NCBI GenBank assembly: GCA_949959185.1
Contig: CATLIX010000035.1
Span: 1 to 36,784 of the forward strand
DNA: 36,784 nucleotides
Direction of reading: 5' to 3'
Origin: an uncultured Eubacterium sp.
GTDB taxonomy: Bacteria; Bacillota; Clostridia; Lachnospirales; Lachnospiraceae
The notes below the pieces were generated by a model, which was not told the origin of the DNA, searched no databases, and saw only the letters and a list, made by a program, of their open reading frames with translations. Positions 7,236 through 16,148 of this stretch are shown one piece after another; the stretch's first letter is position 1; each line of letters starts with the position of its first letter. A program made the translations under genes and the position numbers.

Positions 7236-9647
7236 TTATAATACAAGCACTATTTCATTTTCTTTCTGAAGAAGGCTGGCCGGGATATAATTTCCGGTGA
7301 GCTTTTTGCCGTTCAGCGTAAGTTTTTCACAGCCGGATTCCCGTCTGCCGGGATTTTCCACAAGGATATGCAGATGTTTTCCGCGGAAGTCTTTGTCAAT
7401 CTCAAAATGTGTCCACTCCTTTGGTATGGACGGGGAGATTTTAATTCCCTCCGGGTCGGGGCGAAGTCCTAAAATGCCTTCCACACAGCCCACCATAACA
7501 GTGGAAGCGGTACCGGTGAGCCAGTGTACATGAGAGCGTCCGGGGTGTTTGCTGGCCCTTCCCTCTGTAAACTGCCCGTAACAATATGGTTCCAGGCGGC
7601 GGATATCTGCCTGCTCATTCCAGGCGGCAGGGGCATTTTCCATGAAATAGGTAAAGGCACGTTCTCCATGGCCGCAGAGAGCCTCCGCAAGAATCAGCCA
7701 CCCCTGGGATTGAGAAAATATACCTGCGTTTTCCTTGGTGCCAGGATTATAAATCACTGCCAGTGCGCCCTCAAAGGCATGGGCATGGTAAGGGGGATCC
7801 ATCAGCAGCGCGCCGTATTCCGTATTTAACCGGTGATAAACGTTGTCAAGTATGGCGTCAGCCTGTTGCATATCGGCAAGTCCGCTGATAACAGCCCAGC
7901 TCTGAGGGTTTAACCAGAGATTGGCTTCCGGGTCCGCGGCAGAGCCCACAGGCTGGCCTTTTTCTGTGTAACCCCGGATAAATCTGTCTTTGTCCCAGCA
8001 CAGTTTCCGGATGAGTGCGCCAAGTTCTTCCTGTTGTTTTGTTAAAAAATTCAGATAGTCTGTATCCTGCCTGTATGTTGCGAACTTTTTCAAAACAGTC
8101 ATGGCATAATAAAGCTGCATCGCCACAAAAGAGGATTCTCCGTCTGCCCCCAGGCGCAGGCAGTCATTCCAGTCTGCGTAAAGCCCGGCAGGCATGCCGT
8201 GAGGACCGGAATGTTCCAGAGAAAAGCGGATGGCCCGTTTCAGATGGTCGTACACACTGTCTGCTTCTTTATCCGCATAGGGAATGCGTTCTTCAAGAAA
8301 ATCCATATTTCCTGTTTCGGCGATATATTTATAAACGGTTGGAAAGAGCCAGAGAGCGTCGTCTGCCCGGTAAGCCGGATGCCCGGTTTCCTGTCGGTAG
8401 GAAGCGTCGTCCGGGGTATCTTCATGTCCGGGATTATGGGTAAATTTTACAAGGGGCAGACCACCTCCGCTGCTTGTCTGGGCAGAAAGCATAAAGCGGA
8501 TTTTTTCTGCCGCCAGTTCCGGTGCAAGGTGGATGATTCCCTGGATATCCTGTACGGTGTCACGGTAACCATAACCGTTGCGCAGGCCGCAATAGATAAA
8601 GGAGGCTGCGCGGGACCAGAGGAAGGTCATAAAGCAGTTGTATGCATTCCAGGTATTGATCATGGTATTGAATTCCGTACTGGGGGTGCTGACTTTCAGA
8701 TGATCCATCCTGTTATGCCAGCAGTTTTTCAGCTCGTCCAGTTCCTTCCTTACGGTTTTTTCCGTATCTGTGTAAGCAGAAAGGATGGCTGCCGCTTTTG
8801 GGGATTCCTGTTCTCCCAGCAGAAATGCAATGGTTTTTGTCTCTCCCGGCTCAAGAGTAATATTGCAGGAGAGGGCACCGCAGGAGTTTCCGTTGTAGCC
8901 TGTGATATTTCCAAGGTTACCGGAGGAAACTCCCTGCGGATTGTTGTATCCATGGTATTTTCCAAGAAAGTGTTCCTTTTCTCCGCAGTAGGAAGCAACT
9001 TCGGCTCCGACAAGACCAAAGAAGCGTTCCGTTACATTTTTTTCATCCACTTTTTCGTTTTCCCGAAGGGAATCCAGATTGCCATGTATCTGCTGCATGA
9101 TTCTGTTTTCTTCAAATAACGTGCGGCCAATGAACAGAGAGTATTGCAGATTTACCTGATCCTGCTCATAGTTGCTGTGGTTGGTAAATTCTCCATATCC
9201 GGTAATGGTAAGTTCTCTGGGATTTTCGGAGGTGTTCGTCAGGGACAGGGCCCAGACTTCATGGGCTTTTTTCAGGGGGACATAGTAGGAGGCCCTGGAA
9301 ATGATTCCGGCATATACGGATTCTATTTGGGTATAGCCCATTCCATGGCGGCAGGTGCTTTGATAATCTTTTAAATCTTTCCCGACTGGCTGCCAGGAAG
9401 CGGACCAGTAATCTCCGGATTCATTGTCGCGTATGTAGAGATATCGGCCAGGCTGGTCAAAGCTGTTGAAAATGTAGCGCAGGATGCGTCCGTTTGCGCC
9501 GGATTTTGCAAAGCTGTAGCCCCCGGCATTGTTGGAAATGATTGCACCGTATTCCGGAGAGCCAAGATAGTTTACCCATGGGGCTGGCGTATCCGGCCGT
9601 TCTATGATGTATTCTCTGTTATCGTCGTCAAAATATCCATATTTCAT
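7236..9647 (-). CDS. GH94 disaccharide phosphorylase (cellobiose / N,N'-diacetylchitobiose phosphorylase-like)
   Basis: 803-aa cytoplasmic enzyme with no signal peptide. It opens MKYGYFDDDNREYIIERPDT and continues with the PW-NYLG, SNNAGGYSF and SWQPV stretches of GH94. An N-terminal beta-sandwich is followed by an (alpha/alpha)6 barrel carrying GYGYRDTVQD (357-367) and ADWNDCLRLG (491-500). Asp495 matches the general acid of cellobiose phosphorylase. The family splits beta-glycosidic disaccharides with phosphate, giving a sugar 1-phosphate. Length and N-terminus fit cellobiose and chitobiose phosphorylases of about 800 aa. The insert around 160-205 (rich in Gln/Asn/Glu) and the TGHPAYRADDALW stretch are not ones I can tie to a known specificity, so the acceptor sugar is open. 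It is the second gene after the larger GH94, 23 bases away. Confidence 0.88.
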   Translation of the reverse strand: MKYGYFDDDNREYIIERPDTPAPWVNYLGSPEYGAIISNNAGGYSFAKSGANGRILRYIFNSFDQPGRYLYIRDNESGDYWSASWQPVGKDLKDYQSTCRHGMGYTQIESVYAGIISRASYYVPLKKAHEVWALSLTNTSENPRELTITGYGEFTNHSNYEQDQVNLQYSLFIGRTLFEENRIMQQIHGNLDSLRENEKVDEKNVTERFFGLVGAEVASYCGEKEHFLGKYHGYNNPQGVSSGNLGNITGYNGNSCGALSCNITLEPGETKTIAFLLGEQESPKAAAILSAYTDTEKTVRKELDELKNCWHNRMDHLKVSTPSTEFNTMINTWNAYNCFMTFLWSRAASFIYCGLRNGYGYRDTVQDIQGIIHLAPELAAEKIRFMLSAQTSSGGGLPLVKFTHNPGHEDTPDDASYRQETGHPAYRADDALWLFPTVYKYIAETGNMDFLEERIPYADKEADSVYDHLKRAIRFSLEHSGPHGMPAGLYADWNDCLRLGADGESSFVAMQLYYAMTVLKKFATYRQDTDYLNFLTKQQEELGALIRKLCWDKDRFIRGYTEKGQPVGSAADPEANLWLNPQSWAVISGLADMQQADAILDNVYHRLNTEYGALLMDPPYHAHAFEGALAVIYNPGTKENAGIFSQSQGWLILAEALCGHGERAFTYFMENAPAAWNEQADIRRLEPYCYGQFTEGRASKHPGRSHVHWLTGTASTVMVGCVEGILGLRPDPEGIKISPSIPKEWTHFEIDKDFRGKHLHILVENPGRRESGCEKLTLNGKKLTGNYIPASLLQKENEIVLVL

Positions 9648-9670
9648 CTTGCAGTTTTCATCCTTTCCTT

Positions 9671-12370
9671 TTAAATAAGTTCTACTGTGATTGTGTATGC
9701 GTGATCCGGCAGGGCATTTATGCTTTCCCGTGTGAGAACCGCAAAGGAATCTTCACAGACAGGAAGCATGGTCTGCCCGCAGAGGGCGGAACCAATGGTA
9801 CAGGCGCCGAAATCTTTGCCTTCTGTGTTTTTGTATACGATGGTAAAACATTTTCCGGCAAAAGGGACGGTGATGGAGGCATTTCCATCTGAATCAAACT
9901 GTTCTGCCAGAAGTTTAGGGTATAAAATAAGATCTCCGGATTCTCCGTGGACGCCGAAAACTTCTGTAATCATGGTCATCATGTACCAGCTCGCCGCTCC
10001 GGTCAGATAGTGGTACATTCCGCGTCCGTCAGAGCGGAAATATTCCGGGATGCCAGGATAAATGTGGCTGGTATCAAAATTCAGGGCGGTATCGGCGAGG
10101 GTTTTTAAAGCCTTCCAGCCTTCTTTCACAAATCCCCGGCGATACAGGGCGTTTGCGTACATGACTGCCATGTGGGAGAAGACGGAGCCATTTTCCTTTT
10201 CCCCATAGGCGAATCCAAACATGCGTCCCATATCAGATTTCAGTTCATGGAAATCAGTATTCAGACGGTAGCCGCCTGTTTCTTTCCGGTAAAGATAATG
10301 ATCTGCACTTTTTACAATTTTCCTGATGTGGGTGTCCTCCGCCACTCCGCTCATGATGGCAAAGACCTGGCCGGTCAGCATCATGCGAACCTGTCCATTG
10401 TGGATTCCTTCCACAGCCTGTCCCTGGTTGTCATAATAGCTGTTGAACCAGCCTTCTCCCTCCATTCCTTCTATCCATTCCTGATTTCTCACATAATCCA
10501 TCAGCCAGGCTGCTTTTTGGGACAGATCTGCTGCAAGTACAGAAAGGGAAAAAACGGCGCGTCTGCCTCTGACAGTATGTTTACAACGGGAAGTATAGTC
10601 AGCCAGAATTTTCTGCTTTCTGCCAGTGTCGTTATAAAGTTCCGGGTGGTCGCAGAGTAAAAGTTCTGTTTCTTCCAGAAGTTCAGCGGTATGGACTGTA
10701 GAACTGCTGTCCAGCAGACGGATCATGGCGGCAAGTTCCAGGAGGTTGCCTGCATAGGCGCAGGTGAAGGCAACGCTTTCGCCCTTTTCCGAGGCCATAT
10801 CCAGCGCATCGTTCCAGTCTGCGTCCCGCAGCCGGCAGATATTATGGTCTCCTGTTTCGTAAAAGGCAGTAAGCTGCTGGATGAGAAGATGCTCTAAAAT
10901 GCTTCCGGTATAAATATCTTTTTTATCTGTAAGCTGCATATTTCCATCTGCCTGGTCCCAGAGGGTATCCAGGGCTGTTCCCCGCATTACCTGCGCATCT
11001 TTGAAATAGGGAACCTGCCGGTTCAGGATTTCAATGTCTCCGGTCTGGTCGATGTAAAGTTTTGTGGTCATCAGCGGCCAGAGGGCGTGATCCATCCAGA
11101 CACGGGTAATACCGTTGCGGTCTGCAAGGAAATTTCCGTCTCCGGTTCCGATAATGGTGGCGTTTGTTCCGTCCATGCGGACGCCGCCGTAGTTTTTGAT
11201 GATCATGTCCCTGACATTTTCCGGTTCCATCAGAAGAAGAGAGAGGCAGTCCTGCCATAAGTCGCGCCATCCCCGGCCTCCCCGGCCATAATCGTGATGA
11301 GGGAGGAAGGAGCAGCCAAACAGCCGGCGCAGGAAGGGCTGGAAGCTGATCCACTTCATGAGACAGTCAAAATCTCTGTCACCGGTATGAAAGCTGACTT
11401 TCACTTTTTCCTGCCAGCAGGATTTCGTATCAGCCAGGGCAGCCTGTACCTTTTCTGAGGTATTGTATTTCCGGAAAATATGGTGAATCTTTTCCCGGCT
11501 GTTTTCTGCTCCAAGGAGGATGATATATGATACCTGCCCGCCGGGGGCAAGGGAAATGGTTTCAAAACGGAAAGCGCCCATTCCTTCTTTTCCTGCTGCC
11601 TGACAGGGGGCGGGATATCCCGGATACTGTTCGTATACGGCACGGGGATGAGTAAAGGAGCCTCCTTCTCCAATAAAATCTTCCACGGTGGGATAGAAGC
11701 TCACTGGTGCAGATCCGCTTCCGGTACAGCCCATAACGTAATAAATCCGGTCATTTGGGCGGTGGCCTTTCTCATCAAAAGACATGGTGGGGCGGACAAA
11801 GATTCCGTATTCTTCTGCATCAATGCGATGAAGCATGGAAGTTACATTCCGATGGTCACGGATGTTGTCTGCACTGCGGCCGTAAATTGGGATCCCTGCA
11901 CAGGCTGTCAGCTTCCGGGCAGATTCCGACCGGTTTTGGATTGTCACATGCATGATTTCCACATTTTCGTCTTTTGGAATAAAAAGATCCACTGTGGATG
12001 TAAGCTGCAGAGCTTTGAAGGAACGATTTAATGTATGCCACATAAATCCTGCGGACACCTGGCTTTCCTCCTGCCGAGAAGTGAATTTTGCCGCTTCCTG
12101 TTCCGCAGAAGCGCCGGAGACGGAACAGACGTCTCCGGTTTCCGTGGTACACCAGAAATTCCGGACAGAACGGTTATTATGGAGATTTTCCGAACTTACC
12201 GGTTCCAGAAGAAAAGTTTCCTGGTCAATCTTGGCGTCCCCGCCAAGGCTGGGGGTTACAGCGCTTTTTAATCCTGTTTCCGAAGCCAGAGGAAAGTACA
12301 GGTAACTGGTATTTTCCGGCTGGCTGATTACGAAACTTCCATGTTCATCGGTAAATTTTATACGTTTCAA
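9671..12370 (-). CDS. GH94 phosphorylase, laminaribiose phosphorylase-like
   Basis: 899-aa cytoplasmic GH94 enzyme. The start is a TTG at 12370 with AAAGGAG 8 bases before it. The N-terminal sandwich contains TSYLYFPL, PVSSENLHNNRSVRNFW and YGRSADNIRDHR; the barrel contains HDYGRGGRGWRDLWQD (359-374) and RDADWNDALDMASE with Asp521 as the likely general acid. These stretches and the length of about 900 aa match, from memory, laminaribiose phosphorylase of Paenibacillus (EC 2.4.1.31), which turns beta-1,3-linked glucobiose plus phosphate into glucose 1-phosphate and glucose. They fit less well with cellodextrin or beta-1,2-oligoglucan phosphorylases, which are longer. It is first in the leftward operon and divergent from the transporter genes. 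Confidence 0.85.
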   Translation of the reverse strand: MKRIKFTDEHGSFVISQPENTSYLYFPLASETGLKSAVTPSLGGDAKIDQETFLLEPVSSENLHNNRSVRNFWCTTETGDVCSVSGASAEQEAAKFTSRQEESQVSAGFMWHTLNRSFKALQLTSTVDLFIPKDENVEIMHVTIQNRSESARKLTACAGIPIYGRSADNIRDHRNVTSMLHRIDAEEYGIFVRPTMSFDEKGHRPNDRIYYVMGCTGSGSAPVSFYPTVEDFIGEGGSFTHPRAVYEQYPGYPAPCQAAGKEGMGAFRFETISLAPGGQVSYIILLGAENSREKIHHIFRKYNTSEKVQAALADTKSCWQEKVKVSFHTGDRDFDCLMKWISFQPFLRRLFGCSFLPHHDYGRGGRGWRDLWQDCLSLLLMEPENVRDMIIKNYGGVRMDGTNATIIGTGDGNFLADRNGITRVWMDHALWPLMTTKLYIDQTGDIEILNRQVPYFKDAQVMRGTALDTLWDQADGNMQLTDKKDIYTGSILEHLLIQQLTAFYETGDHNICRLRDADWNDALDMASEKGESVAFTCAYAGNLLELAAMIRLLDSSSTVHTAELLEETELLLCDHPELYNDTGRKQKILADYTSRCKHTVRGRRAVFSLSVLAADLSQKAAWLMDYVRNQEWIEGMEGEGWFNSYYDNQGQAVEGIHNGQVRMMLTGQVFAIMSGVAEDTHIRKIVKSADHYLYRKETGGYRLNTDFHELKSDMGRMFGFAYGEKENGSVFSHMAVMYANALYRRGFVKEGWKALKTLADTALNFDTSHIYPGIPEYFRSDGRGMYHYLTGAASWYMMTMITEVFGVHGESGDLILYPKLLAEQFDSDGNASITVPFAGKCFTIVYKNTEGKDFGACTIGSALCGQTMLPVCEDSFAVLTRESINALPDHAYTITVELI

Positions 12371-12402
12371 ATTTCTTTCTCCTTTCCATATGGTTAAGGA
12401 AT

Positions 12403-12431
12403 ATCATATAGGAATTTTACTTCTGAGAAAA
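12403..12431 (-). promoter_or_regulatory. Candidate promoter of the GH94 operon
   Basis: On the minus strand TATGAT (12403-12408) lies 33-38 bases upstream of the TTG start, with only a poor TTTTCT -35 at 12426-12431 after a 17-base spacer. A weak -35 next to a repeat element is what an activator-dependent promoter would look like. The assignment is by eye. Confidence 0.4.
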
Positions 12432-12463
12432 TCAGAAATATGAGAAAAATATCAGAATTATGA
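12431..12463. promoter_or_regulatory. 13-bp direct repeat, candidate AraC-type operator
   Basis: ATCAGAAATATGA (12431-12443) and ATCAGAATTATGA (12451-12463) match at 12 of 13 positions and are 20 bp apart, two helical turns. This is the spacing used by AraC-family dimers. The repeat abuts the weak -35 of the leftward GH94 promoter and lies about 115 bp upstream of the -10 box of the rightward transporter genes. A TCTGA/TCAGA inverted repeat (12422-12436) overlaps its left side. Confidence 0.5.
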
Positions 12464-12578
12464 CCTAAAAATAAAAACATGGATTTTGGTATATCGCGTC
12501 AGGAATAATATTTTCAAAAGGTGTCATGAATCTGACATTTTGTTAAAATTCGTAGTATATTCGTCCTGGAATCTACGA

Positions 12579-12584
12579 TATAAT
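12579..12584 (+). promoter_or_regulatory. Candidate -10 box of the sugar transporter operon
   Basis: A perfect TATAAT lies 72 bases before the lipoprotein ATG but without a recognisable -35. The inverted repeat TCGTAG/CTACGA (12550-12555 and 12573-12578) abuts it and could be a further regulator site. An alternative is CTGACA at 12532-12537, an 18-base spacer and TATATT at 12556-12561. Confidence 0.4.
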
Positions 12585-12655
12585 CCTGCCACACAATAAA
12601 TGTGCGGTAGAAGTGTAAGGCAGATGCCGCAGAAAAAAGAAGGAGGATTTATCAA

Positions 12656-14041
12656 ATGAAAAAGAGGACAGTTAGTATCTTATTGGCTGTTGCAATGGCA
12701 ATGGGAGCGCTGGCAGGATGTGGAACGTCGTCCGGCTCCGGAGCGGGAGAAGCATCCGATTCAGAGGAAGGGAAAGTCATCAATATTTACAGCTGGAACG
12801 ATGAATTCCGTCAGCGTGTGGAGGCGGTTTATCCGGAGGTGAAGGAAACCTCCAAAGACGGAACGGTAACTACATTAAAGGATGGGACGGAAATCCACTG
12901 GACCATAAATCCCAATCAGGATGGCGTATACCAGCAGAAACTGGATGAAGCGCTGTTGAATCAGGCGGATGCGGCGGCAGACGATAAAGTAGATATCTTT
13001 TTGTCCGAGACAGATTATGTGAACAAATATACGGATGCAGATGCAGACGCAGCCATGCCCCTGACAGACCTTGGCATCGATCCGGAAAAGGATCTGTCGG
13101 ATCAGTACAGTTTCACAAAGGTTACAGCTTCTGATGCAAACGGTGTTCAGAGAGGTTCCACCTGGCAGTGCTGTCCGGGACTTTTGGTATACCGCCGGGA
13201 TATTGCCAAAGATGTATTCGGTACGGATGATCCGGAAAAAGTGGGCGAAAAGGTGAAGGACTGGGATACTATGAAAGCAACAGCGGAAGAACTGAAGGCG
13301 AAGGGGTATTTTACATTTTCCTCTTATGCGGATACGTTCCGGCTTTATGGCAACAGTATTGCCCAGTCCTGGGTCAGCCCCGGAGAAACTGTAATCAAAG
13401 TGGATCAGAAAATAATGGACTGGGTAAGCGATTCGAAGGAATGGCTGGATGCGGGATATCTTGACAAAAATATAAAAGGCCAGTGGAATGATGACTGGAA
13501 CAAGGCAATGGGTTCCACTTCAAAGGTGTTTGCTTTCCTGTTTCCGGCATGGGGCATTGATTTTACGCTGAAGCCCAACTGGGATGGTGAAGACGGCGCC
13601 TGGGCAGTTACCAATCCTCCGCAGGAATATAACTGGGGCGGTTCCTATGTTCATGCATGTACCGGCACAGATAACCCGAAGCATGTGAAAGATATCATCC
13701 TTGCAGTGACTGCAGATCAGGAAAATCTGTTAAAGATTTCCAAAGATTATGCGGACTTTACCAATACTCAGAGCGGTATGCAGCGGGCGGCAAAAGATGA
13801 TAAGAAGTTTGCTTCTGATTTCCTGGGCGGACAGAACGCATTTGCATATTTTGCACCGGTGGCAGAGAATATCGTGATTGCGCCTCTTTCTGCTTACGAT
13901 CAGGGCTGTGTGGAATTAATCCAGAATTCTTTTAATGATTATCTGCAGGGGAACGTTGACTTCGAAAAAGCAAAAGCGAACTTCGAAACAGCAGTTATTG
14001 AGCGTTACCCGGATATTACGGAAATTCAGTGGCCGGAATAA
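12656..14041 (+). CDS. Sugar ABC transporter substrate-binding lipoprotein
   Basis: 461-aa extracytoplasmic binding protein. Residues 1-21 are a lipoprotein signal peptide with the lipobox LAGC, so Cys22 should be lipidated and anchored on the outer face of the membrane. A Ser/Gly/Glu linker follows, then a family 1 type binding domain (INIYSWNDEF, then LSETDYVNKY, then FPAWGIDF). Many aromatic residues (for example in WQCCPG, SWVSPGE and YNWGGSYVH) would suit stacking on glucosides. AAGGAGGA precedes the ATG. Operon context with two permeases, GH3 and divergent GH94 genes points to beta-gluco-oligosaccharides as ligand; this is inferred. Confidence 0.92.
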   Translation: MKKRTVSILLAVAMAMGALAGCGTSSGSGAGEASDSEEGKVINIYSWNDEFRQRVEAVYPEVKETSKDGTVTTLKDGTEIHWTINPNQDGVYQQKLDEALLNQADAAADDKVDIFLSETDYVNKYTDADADAAMPLTDLGIDPEKDLSDQYSFTKVTASDANGVQRGSTWQCCPGLLVYRRDIAKDVFGTDDPEKVGEKVKDWDTMKATAEELKAKGYFTFSSYADTFRLYGNSIAQSWVSPGETVIKVDQKIMDWVSDSKEWLDAGYLDKNIKGQWNDDWNKAMGSTSKVFAFLFPAWGIDFTLKPNWDGEDGAWAVTNPPQEYNWGGSYVHACTGTDNPKHVKDIILAVTADQENLLKISKDYADFTNTQSGMQRAAKDDKKFASDFLGGQNAFAYFAPVAENIVIAPLSAYDQGCVELIQNSFNDYLQGNVDFEKAKANFETAVIERYPDITEIQWPE

Positions 14042-14119
14042 AGAGATTCTGACGTCCTGGTGCGCAGGATAAGGCAGCGTAGCCCGGATAACCGGGATTT
14101 GCAGCCAGAATGAAAAGAG

Positions 14120-14153
14120 CCGGCGCTGCGGTATGCAGAATGGGCGGCGCCGG
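14120..14153 (+). other. Intercistronic hairpin between the binding protein and permease genes
   Basis: CCGGCGC (14120-14126) pairs with GCGCCGG (14147-14153) across a 20-base loop, in an otherwise noncoding gap of 138 bases. It lacks a T tract. Such hairpins after binding-protein genes are known to stabilise the 5' part of the mRNA and let the binding protein be made in excess over the permeases. That role is inferred here. Confidence 0.45.
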
Positions 14154-14179
14154 ATAAAAACAGAAAGGGGTGGCAGTTT

Positions 14180-15131
14180 ATGGAAAAGAAACATAAAAAA
14201 ATAGATTATGCAAAATGGGGCTATCTGTTTATCCTTCCATTTTTTGTGAGTTTTTTCATATTTTCTCTGATCCCTCTGGTGGATACTGTCCGGTATAGTT
14301 TTTTTGAGTATTACCGTTCAGGGATTAAAGAGATAGGGCCGAATTTTGTGGGTCTGGAGAATTATATCAGCCTGCTGGGTTCGGATATGCTGAAATATGC
14401 AGGCAATACCATGATACTGTGGATTATCGGATTTATTCCCCAGATTGTAATTGCTCTGGTGCTTGCCGAGTGGTTTGTGGACGCAAGGCTTAAAATCCAT
14501 GGAACACAGTTTTTTTAAGGTGGTGATATATCTGCCGAATCTGATTATGGCTTCTGCCTTTGCCATGTTGTTTTTTACCATGTTTTCCACGAACGGGCCC
14601 ATCAATTCCATTTTGACTTCTTTCGGATGGATCAGTCAGCCGGTGGATTTTCTGGGTTCTGTATGGGGAACAAGATCCCTGGTAGGGCTTATGAATTTCC
14701 TGATGTGGTTTGGAAATTCCACAATTATGCTGATGGCGGCCATTATGGGAATCAGCCCGGATGTATTCGAGGCGGCTGAACTGGATGGATGTAACAGCCT
14801 GCAGCGGTTCTTCTATATTACCCTTCCCCAGATACGTCCAATTCTTGCCTATACGTTGATTACTTCTATTATCGGCGGATTGCAGATGTTTGATGTGCCT
14901 CAGATTCTGACAAACGGACAGGGGACGCCGGATCGTACCTCCATGACCCTGATTATGTTTCTGAACAGTCATTTAAAGAGTAAGAATTATGGTATGGCGG
15001 GCGCATTATCGGTATTTCTGTTTGTTGTCAGCGGTATCTTATGCTTTGTAGTATATCGGATGACCAATAATGATGATCCGGATGGCTCGAAAGCGGCAGC
15101 GAAAAAAGCAAAAAAGCAAAGGAGGGGATAA
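14180..15131 (+). pseudogene. Sugar ABC transporter permease 1 (MalF-type), frameshifted at a T7 run
   Basis: The ATG at 14180 (after AAAGGGGTGG) opens a MalF/UgpA-type permease: a cytoplasmic tail, a helix GYLFILPFFVSFFIFSLIPL and FVGLENYISLL. The frame stops at TAA 14516-14518 just after IHGTQFF, and the protein continues in the next frame as KVVIYLPNLIMASAFAM through to 15131. That part includes the permease EAA loop (VFEAAELDGCNSLQRFFYITLPQIRP). Dropping one T from the run at 14510-14516 joins the two into about 316 aa, the normal length. Options are an assembly error, a true mutation or phase variation, or recoding at UUU-UAA. As written, the subunit is broken, and it is needed for the importer. 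Confidence 0.85.
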
Positions 15132-15135
15132 AGTT

Positions 15136-15981
15136 ATGAAATCAAAAGGCTCCAACCATGCACGAAGTATATTGGCGCATATTGTACTGATTATCCTGTC
15201 GTTTATGTGTCTGTTTTTCTTTTATATTCTGTTTATCAATTCCACGAGGTCCCATGGAGATTTGCAGAAAGGTTTTTCTGCTCTGCCGGGAAATTATTTT
15301 CTGGAAAATCTGAAAAATGTGGCTAACGACGGTACATTTCCCATGTTTCGGGGGATTTTAAACAGCCTGGTGGTTTCCGGCTGTTCAGCGGCAATCTGTA
15401 CATATTTTTCGGCATTGACAGCTTATGGCCTTTATGCGTATAATTTTAAATTAAAGAAAGCGGCCTTTACTTTTATCATGGCAATCCTTGTGATGCCCAC
15501 GCAGGTGACAGCAATGGGATTCCTGCGGTTAATTACAAATATGGGAATGTATGATTCCCTGCTTCCGCTGATTATTCCCTCCATTGCATCTCCGGCTGTA
15601 TTCTATTTTATGTACAGCTACCTGCAGTCCTCCCTTCCCCTGTCTCTGGTGGAGGCGGCAAGAATTGACGGTTCCGGGGAATTTCGGACTTTTAACCAGA
15701 TTGTGATTCCCATTATGAAGCCGGCCATTGCGGTACAGGCAATCTTCACCTTTGTGGGTTCATGGAATAATTATTTTGTTCCGGCACTGGTGATTCAGTC
15801 CAAAGATAAAATGACGGTGCCCATACTCATTGCGACCCTTCGCGGTGCGGATTATATGAATTTTGATATGGGTAAAATATACATGATGATTCTGGTGGCA
15901 ATTGTTCCAATTATCCTGGTGTATCTGTTCCTGTCAAAATATATTATTGCAGGCGTAACCCTTGGCGGAGTAAAGGAGTAA
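15136..15981 (+). CDS. Sugar ABC transporter permease 2 (MalG-type)
   Basis: 281-aa inner-membrane permease. I chose the ATG at 15136, which lies behind GGAGGGG and 4 bases after the previous stop; upstream codons in frame overlap the previous gene and are not credible. Six membrane segments are visible, starting with ILAHIVLIILSFMCLFFFYI. The EAA loop SLVEAARIDGSGEFRTFNQIVIPIMKP, where the ATPase docks, is intact, and the protein ends in the usual AGVTLGGVKE. With permease 1 it would form the channel of a CUT1-type importer. No ATPase gene is present, so a shared MsmX-like ATPase elsewhere must energise it. Confidence 0.93.
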   Translation: MKSKGSNHARSILAHIVLIILSFMCLFFFYILFINSTRSHGDLQKGFSALPGNYFLENLKNVANDGTFPMFRGILNSLVVSGCSAAICTYFSALTAYGLYAYNFKLKKAAFTFIMAILVMPTQVTAMGFLRLITNMGMYDSLLPLIIPSIASPAVFYFMYSYLQSSLPLSLVEAARIDGSGEFRTFNQIVIPIMKPAIAVQAIFTFVGSWNNYFVPALVIQSKDKMTVPILIATLRGADYMNFDMGKIYMMILVAIVPIILVYLFLSKYIIAGVTLGGVKE

Positions 15982-16068
15982 TGACGGGAAGTTTTACAGA
16001 AAAAAAGTTGCTTTTAATATAAGGTTCAGTTATGTTTGAAGCCTGAAGCAGTATAAAATGAAACGAAG

Positions 16069-16111
16069 GAATCCAACTCTGTGTGAAAGCAATATATGAT
16101 GGGTTGGATTC
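16069..16111 (+). other. Hairpin between permease and GH3 genes
   Basis: GAATCCAAC (16069-16077) pairs with GTTGGATTC (16103-16111) across 25 bases, within the 167-base gap before the GH3 gene. No T tract follows, so it is more likely an RNA-processing or stabilising structure than a terminator. The rest of the gap shows only AT-rich sequence (TATAAG at 16018-16023 could be a weak -10). Confidence 0.35.
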
Positions 16112-16148
16112 TGTTCGTGTCAGAAAATAAGATTGGAAAGGAGAAAGT

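Noticed and set aside
8199-9119. 306-codon plus-strand frame inside the 803-aa GH94 gene
   Set aside because: The opposite strand encodes recognisable GH94 motifs throughout, and the plus-strand product has no family features.
14508-14522. Programmed +1 frameshifting as the preferred explanation for the permease
   Set aside because: The slip geometry is possible, but I see no upstream stimulatory Shine-Dalgarno-like element as in prfB, and recoding in sugar permeases is not established. An extra T in a homopolymer is simpler, so the gene is listed as frameshifted.
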